64,000 nt of DNA from Shewanella benthica (GTDB lineage Bacteria; Pseudomonadota; Gammaproteobacteria; Enterobacterales; Shewanellaceae). Each line of letters opens with the position of its first letter. The stretch's first letter is position 1. Position numbers and translations under genes: made by a program. The DNA lies in assembly GCA_023284085.1 (NCBI GenBank), contig JAKVHY010000005.1, positions 1 to 64,000 of the forward strand, in the 5' to 3' direction. Below, piece after piece: positions 58,964 to 64,000 of the stretch. The notes beneath the pieces were generated by a model, which was not told the DNA's origin, did no database searches, and saw nothing but the letters and a program-made list of their open reading frames with translations.

Positions 58964-61624
58964 ATGTCTGAACATATGCTACAAGATTTGGATCCATTAG
59001 AGACTCAAGAATGGTTATCTGCTTTAGAATCGGTTGTTCGTGAAGAAGGTGTTGAGCGTGCTCAGTATCTACTGGAACAAGTACTCGATAAGGCCCGCTT
59101 AGATGGCGTCGATATGGCGACTGGTATCAATACCAACTATATCAACACCATCCCAACTAGCCAAGAGCCTGTATATCCGGGTAATACTACGCTAGAGCGC
59201 CGTATTCGTTCTATCATTCGCTGGAATGCGATCATGATCGTGCTTAGAGCTTCTAAGAAAGATCTGGATCTCGGTGGCCATATGGCTTCTTTCCAGTCTT
59301 CTGCTGCATTTTATGAAGTGTGTTTTAACCACTTCTTCCGTGCGCCAAACGATGTCGATGGTGGCGATCTAGTCTATTATCAAGGTCATATCTCTCCGGG
59401 TATCTATTCGCGCGCATTCCTTGAGGGGCGCTTAACCGCAGAGCAACTGGATAACTTCCGTCAAGAAGTCGATGGAGAAGGTATCCCTTCATATCCACAT
59501 CCTAAGCTCATGCCTGAGTTCTGGCAGTTCCCGACTGTTTCTATGGGTCTGGCTCCTATGTCTTCTATCTATCAGGCTCGCTTCCTTAAGTATCTCGATG
59601 GCCGCGGCCTTAAAGATACTTCGGCTCAGCGTGTATATGCCTTCTTGGGTGACGGTGAGATGGATGAGCCTGAATCACGCGGTGCGATTTCATTTGCGGC
59701 TCGTGAAAAGCTAGATAACCTGTGTTTCTTAATTAACTGTAACCTGCAGCGCCTCGATGGCCCTGTTATGGGTAACGGCAGCATCATTCAGGAACTTGAA
59801 GGCCTGTTTAGAGGCGCTGGTTGGAACGTCGTCAAGGTGATCTGGGGTAACAACTGGGATTCACTGTTAGCCAAAGATACGACTGGCAAGTTAATGCAGC
59901 TGATGAATGAGACTGTAGACGGTGATTACCAGACATTTAAGTCAAAAGATGGCGCCTACGTACGTGAGCACTTCTTCGGTAAGTACCCTGAGACGGCGGC
60001 GCTTGTTGCTGATATGACAGATGCGGAGATCTTCGCACTTAAGCGTGGTGGTCATGAATCATCTAAGCTTTATGCTGCATTTAAGAACGCTCAGGATACT
60101 AAGGGTAAACCGACAGTGATCTTGGCCAAGACCGTTAAAGGTTATGGCATGGGCGGATCAGCCGAAGGTAAGAACATAGCGCACCAAGTGAAGAAGATGG
60201 ACATGAGCCATATACTGCAATTGCGTGACCGTCTCGGTCTTCAAGACCTGCTTACAGATGAGAAGGTTGCTGAGTTGCCTTACCTGTCTTTAGAGGAAGG
60301 TTCGGAAGAGTACAAGTACCTGCATGCGCGTCGTGATGCGCTACATGGTTACACGCCTCAACGTCTGCCTAACTTCACTAAAGCATTAGAGCTTCCAGAA
60401 GTAGAAGATTTTAAGCCTTTGCTCGAAGAGCAGAAGCGTGATATTTCGACCACTATGGCATTTGTTCGCGCGCTAAACATATTGCTTAAGCACAAAGGTG
60501 TGAGCAAAAATATCGTCCCTATCATCGCCGATGAGGCGCGTACATTTGGTATGGAAGGTCTGTTCCGTCAGATCGGTATTTACAATCCTCAGGGTCAGAA
60601 CTACACCCCACAAGATCGCGAAATTGTTTCTTACTATAAAGAGGCGACTTCGGGTCAGGTATTGCAGGAAGGTATCAACGAGCTAGGTGCTATGTCTTCA
60701 TGGGTTGCCGCGGCAACGTCATATAGCACTAACGATCTGCCGATGATCCCATTCTACATCTACTACTCTATGTTTGGTTTTCAGCGCGTTGGCGACATGG
60801 CATGGATGGCGGGCGATCAACAGGCGCGTGGTTTCTTATTAGGTGCAACAGCCGGTCGTACAACCTTGAACGGTGAAGGTCTGCAACATGAAGATGGTCA
60901 TAGCCATGTTCAGGCTAACACGATTCCAAACTGTATCTCTTACGATCCTACATTCGCCTACGAAGTTGCGGTTATCATCCAAGATGGTATGCGTCGCATG
61001 TATGGCGATCAGGAAAATGTGTTCTATTACCTGACGCTGATGAATGAAAATTACGCCATGCCAGCCATGCCTGAAGGTGTTGAAGACGGTATTCGTAAGG
61101 GTATCTATAAGCTTGAGTCATACCAAGGTAGTAAGCAGGTTCAGCTGATGAGCTCAGGCACCATCATGAACGAAGTGCGTAAGGCGGCGAAGATTCTCAG
61201 TGAAGAATATGATGTTGCATCTGACGTTTACTCGGTTACCTCTTTCAACGAATTAACTCGTGAAGGTCAGGATGTCGAGCGCTACAACATGCTGCATCCA
61301 GAAGCTGAGCAGAAGCAAGCCTATATTACTCAAGTAATGGGTAGCGCTCCTGCTATTGCGGCCACGGATTACATGAAGAACTACGCCGAACAAGTTCGTG
61401 CCTTCATGCCTTCTGAATCATTCAAGGTACTGGGCACCGATGGTTTCGGTCGCTCTGACAGCCGTGACAACTTACGTCGTCACTTCGAAGTGAACGCCGG
61501 CTATGTGGTCGTCGCAGCACTGACTGAATTAGCTAAACGTGGTGATATTGAAAAATCTGTCGTGGCTCAGGCCATCGCTAAATTCAATATCGACGCAGAC
61601 AAGATCAACCCGCTATACGCGTAA
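58964..61624 (+). CDS. aceE: Pyruvate dehydrogenase E1 component (homodimeric)
   Basis: The 886-residue thiamine diphosphate enzyme decarboxylates pyruvate and passes the acetyl group to lipoyl-E2. It has [17 protein letters not shown] (start of the ThDP motif), [11 protein letters not shown] and a C-terminal [18 protein letters not shown]. Length equals that of the enteric homodimeric E1. AAAGGA precedes the ATG. aceF follows by 13 bases. Confidence 0.97.
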   Translation: MSEHMLQDLDPLETQEWLSALESVVREEGVERAQYLLEQVLDKARLDGVDMATGINTNYINTIPTSQEPVYPGNTTLERRIRSIIRWNAIMIVLRASKKDLDLGGHMASFQSSAAFYEVCFNHFFRAPNDVDGGDLVYYQGHISPGIYSRAFLEGRLTAEQLDNFRQEVDGEGIPSYPHPKLMPEFWQFPTVSMGLAPMSSIYQARFLKYLDGRGLKDTSAQRVYAFLGDGEMDEPESRGAISFAAREKLDNLCFLINCNLQRLDGPVMGNGSIIQELEGLFRGAGWNVVKVIWGNNWDSLLAKDTTGKLMQLMNETVDGDYQTFKSKDGAYVREHFFGKYPETAALVADMTDAEIFALKRGGHESSKLYAAFKNAQDTKGKPTVILAKTVKGYGMGGSAEGKNIAHQVKKMDMSHILQLRDRLGLQDLLTDEKVAELPYLSLEEGSEEYKYLHARRDALHGYTPQRLPNFTKALELPEVEDFKPLLEEQKRDISTTMAFVRALNILLKHKGVSKNIVPIIADEARTFGMEGLFRQIGIYNPQGQNYTPQDREIVSYYKEATSGQVLQEGINELGAMSSWVAAATSYSTNDLPMIPFYIYYSMFGFQRVGDMAWMAGDQQARGFLLGATAGRTTLNGEGLQHEDGHSHVQANTIPNCISYDPTFAYEVAVIIQDGMRRMYGDQENVFYYLTLMNENYAMPAMPEGVEDGIRKGIYKLESYQGSKQVQLMSSGTIMNEVRKAAKILSEEYDVASDVYSVTSFNELTREGQDVERYNMLHPEAEQKQAYITQVMGSAPAIAATDYMKNYAEQVRAFMPSESFKVLGTDGFGRSDSRDNLRRHFEVNAGYVVVAALTELAKRGDIEKSVVAQAIAKFNIDADKINPLYA

Positions 61625-61637
61625 GAGGCAATACAAT

Positions 61638-63485
61638 ATGACAATCGAAATTAATGTACCTGATATTGGTACGGATGAGGTTGAAGTCACCGAGATCCTA
61701 GTTAGCGTAGGCGACAGGGTTGAAGAAGATCAATCGCTGATTGCTGTCGAAGGCGATAAAGCCGCGATGGAAGTGCCAGCATCTCAATCGGGTATAGTGA
61801 AAGAGATCAGGGTTGCCATTGGAGATAAGGTGGCTACCGATTCATTGATCATGGTTTTCGAAGACGATGCAGCATCGGCTCCAGTAGCCCAAGCTGCGGC
61901 GGCTCCTGCGCCAGTAGCGGCAACCGCCGCTCCGGCATCAGCCGAGTTAAAAGAAGTGAACCTGCCTGATATTGGTGACGATGAAGTCGAAGTGACTGCA
62001 ATCTTAGTTAATCTGGGTGACAGCATCACCGAAGATCAGCCTATCTTAAGTGTCGAAGGTGATAAGGCGTCGATGGAAGTGCCGGCTCCTTTCAATGGCG
62101 TGTTAAAAGAGATTAAAGTTGAGATTGGTGACAAGGTTTCTACCGGTAGTCTAGTGTTGGTGTTCGAAGTTGCGGGTGCATCTGCTGCGGTTGCCGTCGT
62201 TGCATCGGTACTAGAAGTCACAGTTCCCGATATTGGTGACGATGAAGTCGAAGTGACAGCAATCTTAGTCAACCTAGGTGACAGCGTCACCGAGGAACAG
62301 CCAATCTTAAGCGTCGAAGGTGACAAGGCTTCGATGGAAGTACCGGCTCCTTTTGCTGGCGTGTTAAAAGAGATTAAAGTTGAGATCGGTGACAAGGTTT
62401 CTACTGGCTCGTTAATCATGGTCTTCGAAGCGCTTGGCCAAGCGCCTGCTGTTGCACCTGTAGCCACGGCGCCGGCTCAAGCATCTGCTCCGGTTGCTCC
62501 AGCTACTGTAGCGGCATCTAAGGCTAAGCCTGCTAAGACAGACTTCGTTGAAAATGACGCCTATGCCCATGCATCTCCTGTGATCCGCCGTATGGCTCGT
62601 GAACTAGGTGTTAACCTGGCTAACGTCAAGGGCACGGGTCGTAAGAGCCGCGTCATAAAAGAAGATGTGCAGAACTACATCAAGGCTGCGATTAAGCAAG
62701 TTGAATCGGGTAACGTTAAAGCTGCTGGTGGTGGCAATGAGCTTAACTTATTGGCATGGCCAAAGATCGATTTCAGCAAGTTTGGTGAGACCGAAGTTAA
62801 GCCCTTATCTCGAATTCAGAAGCTCTCTGGTGCTAACCTACACAGAAACTGGGTGAAGATCCCCCATGTTACTCAGTGGGATAATGCGGATATCACCGAA
62901 CTCGAATCATTCCGTAAGGCGCAAAATGCGGCGGAAGCTAAGAAAGATTCTGGCATGAAGATCACCCCCTTGGTGTTTATCATGAAGGCGGTTGCTAAGG
63001 CTCTTGAAGCGTTCCCTACGTTCAACTCATCTCTGTCACAAGACGGTGAGAGTTTGATCATGAAGAAGTACGTCAATATCGGTATTGCCGTCGATACGCC
63101 AAATGGCCTGGTTGTCCCTGTTTTCAAAGATGTGAACAAGAAGGGCATCCATGAGTTATCAGACGAGTTAAAGCTGATATCTAAGAAGGCACGTGGCGGT
63201 AAGTTAACGTCTTCAGATATGCAAGGTGGTTGTTTCACTATATCTAGTCTGGGCGGCATAGGTGGTACGGCATTTACACCAATCGTTAATGCACCTGAAG
63301 TGGCAATTCTTGGGGTGTCTAAGTCTGAGATGAAGCCGGTATGGAATGGTAAAGATTTCGAGCCTCGCTTGATGTTACCTCTATCACTGTCTTACGATCA
63401 TAGGGTCGTAGATGGCGCCGAAGGTGCACGTTTCATCAGCTATTTAAACAGCTGCTTATCAGATATTCGTACCTTAGTGCTTTAA
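61638..63485 (+). CDS. aceF: Dihydrolipoamide acetyltransferase (E2 of pyruvate dehydrogenase), three lipoyl domains
   Basis: The 615-residue E2 core has three lipoyl domains with lipoylated lysines at about 41, 143 and 230 (GDKA-S/A-MEV). An Ala/Pro/Val-rich hinge follows, then an E3-binding domain ([20 protein letters not shown], about 312-331) and the catalytic domain with [13 protein letters not shown] near residue 590. Domains 2 and 3 are nearly identical also in DNA. The ATG at 61638 follows aceE by 13 bases; the frame running upstream inside aceE is not used. Confidence 0.96.
   Translation: MTIEINVPDIGTDEVEVTEILVSVGDRVEEDQSLIAVEGDKAAMEVPASQSGIVKEIRVAIGDKVATDSLIMVFEDDAASAPVAQAAAAPAPVAATAAPASAELKEVNLPDIGDDEVEVTAILVNLGDSITEDQPILSVEGDKASMEVPAPFNGVLKEIKVEIGDKVSTGSLVLVFEVAGASAAVAVVASVLEVTVPDIGDDEVEVTAILVNLGDSVTEEQPILSVEGDKASMEVPAPFAGVLKEIKVEIGDKVSTGSLIMVFEALGQAPAVAPVATAPAQASAPVAPATVAASKAKPAKTDFVENDAYAHASPVIRRMARELGVNLANVKGTGRKSRVIKEDVQNYIKAAIKQVESGNVKAAGGGNELNLLAWPKIDFSKFGETEVKPLSRIQKLSGANLHRNWVKIPHVTQWDNADITELESFRKAQNAAEAKKDSGMKITPLVFIMKAVAKALEAFPTFNSSLSQDGESLIMKKYVNIGIAVDTPNGLVVPVFKDVNKKGIHELSDELKLISKKARGGKLTSSDMQGGCFTISSLGGIGGTAFTPIVNAPEVAILGVSKSEMKPVWNGKDFEPRLMLPLSLSYDHRVVDGAEGARFISYLNSCLSDIRTLVL
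61964..62430 (+). repeat. Direct repeat: lipoyl domains 2 and 3 of aceF
   Basis: 61964-62169 and 62225-62430 align at an offset of 261 bases (87 codons) with few differences, including identical runs around 62100/62361. Domain 1 is clearly more diverged. Recent internal duplication or gene conversion. Confidence 0.88.
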
Positions 63486-63487
63486 AA

Positions 63488-63518
63488 AAAAGGCTGCTTA
63501 TTACAAGCAGCCTTTTTT
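63488..63518 (+). terminator. Terminator between aceF and lpd
   Basis: AAGGCTGCTT at 63490-63499 pairs with AAGCAGCCTT, followed by a T-run. lpd therefore probably has a promoter of its own in 63519-63644. Confidence 0.9.
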
Positions 63519-63644
63519 ATAGTAAATGTATGATTGTGATCGGTATCAAACAAAGGTTAAAATGCGGCCACCTTACAAGATTTGGCAACGTTTTATTCTT
63601 GCGCTACTCGTTAGTGCAAGAAAATGAAAAGAATAGAGGAAATC

Positions 63645-64000
63645 ATGAGCAACGAAATCAAAACTCAGGTAGTGGTATTAGGCTCTGGCCCTGCTGGCTA
63701 TTCGGCGGCATTCCGTGCGGCTGACTTAGGACTAGAGACTGTCATCATCGAACGCTTCAGCACGCTTGGCGGTGTTTGTCTGAACGTAGGTTGTATCCCA
63801 TCGAAGGCACTTCTACACGTATCTAAAGTGATCGAAGAGGCGAAAGCCGTTGCCGATCACGGTGTGGTTTTTGGCGAGCCAAAGATCGATTTGGAGAAAC
63901 TACGTGGTTTTAAGAATTCGGTTATCAGCCAGTTGACAACCGGATTGGGCGGCATGTCCAAGATGCGTAAAGTCGACGTGGTTAATGGTTTCGGTAAGTT
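63645..64000 (+). CDS. lpdA: Dihydrolipoamide dehydrogenase (E3), 5' part only
   Basis: The first 118 codons are present and the gene runs off the window. It has the FAD motif GSGPAGYSAA (13-22) and the redox-active disulfide GGVCLNVGCIPSKAL with Cys45 and Cys50. AGAGGA precedes the ATG. This is the shared E3 subunit of the pyruvate and 2-oxoglutarate dehydrogenase complexes. Confidence 0.96.
   Translation, partial: MSNEIKTQVVVLGSGPAGYSAAFRAADLGLETVIIERFSTLGGVCLNVGCIPSKALLHVSKVIEEAKAVADHGVVFGEPKIDLEKLRGFKNSVISQLTTGLGGMSKMRKVDVVNGFGK

Noticed and set aside
61539..61637. N-terminal extension of AceF reaching back into aceE
   Set aside because: The ATG at 61638 begins at the conserved lipoyl domain start and follows the aceE stop; the extension overlaps aceE out of frame.
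62036..62467. A 143-codon open frame antisense to the aceF lipoyl repeats
   Set aside because: Its repeated sequence simply reflects the duplicated lipoyl domains on the other strand.

Overview
The window is a chromosomal segment of a gammaproteobacterium, almost certainly a marine Shewanella. The evidence is gene order (ppc-argECBFGH, mrcA-pilMNOPQ-aroKB-damX-dam-rpe-gph-trpS, mutT-yacG-zapD-coaE-pilDCBA-nadC-ampDE-pdhR-aceEF-lpd) together with a surface multiheme c-type cytochrome of the OmcA/MtrC/UndA family, which is a Shewanella hallmark. The species cannot be fixed from the sequence alone. No prophage, insertion sequence, CRISPR array or tRNA gene was seen.

Layout. 1-805: the 3' end of a 5S rRNA with its terminator, then about 650 bases of non-coding DNA full of small hairpins and decayed pieces of 5S tail. 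806-5336: cinA facing a YceB-like lipoprotein gene and ppc. 5549-12494: the arginine cluster, argE divergent from argCBFGH, with a tandem pair of ArgR-type operators between them. 12620-24341: mrcA, the type IV pilus assembly operon pilMNOPQ, aroK-aroB, a DamX-like ATPase/SPOR protein and dam. 24382-24935: two small genes, one DUF2970-like and one unrecognised exported protein. 25141-27530: rpe-gph-trpS. 27582-34132: a LysR regulator, an EamA transporter, and the dolP-diaA-yraN-lpoA set facing rsmI. 34317-34677: rnpB (RNase P RNA).

The accessory part is 35183-47585. It holds an 11-heme outer-membrane cytochrome gene followed by a ToxR-type membrane-bound regulator, a type II NADH dehydrogenase-like gene, and a LysR regulator divergent from an iron-dependent alcohol dehydrogenase plus gfa pair. 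After these come a small multidrug-resistance transporter and a glycine betaine ABC uptake system (proXWV order). From 47928 to the end the order is conserved again: mutT, yacG, zapD, coaE, pilD, pilC, pilB, pilA, nadC, ampD, ampE, pdhR with a clear PdhR operator, aceE, aceF and the start of lpd.

How the genes fit together. The two pilus loci (pilMNOPQ at 15.3-20.2 kb and pilABCD at 50.1-54.6 kb) together encode most of a type IV pilus machine: pilin, extension ATPase, platform protein, prepilin peptidase, alignment complex and secretin. argECBFGH covers most of arginine synthesis; argA and argD are not here. The pdh genes form one regulated unit. The places most worth a second look are the orphan undecaheme cytochrome with its adjacent ToxR-like regulator, the iron-ADH/Gfa module, the hairpin-rich DNA next to two structural RNA genes, a tandem duplication spanning a convergent gene junction, and a 14-bp tandem repeat upstream of pilA.
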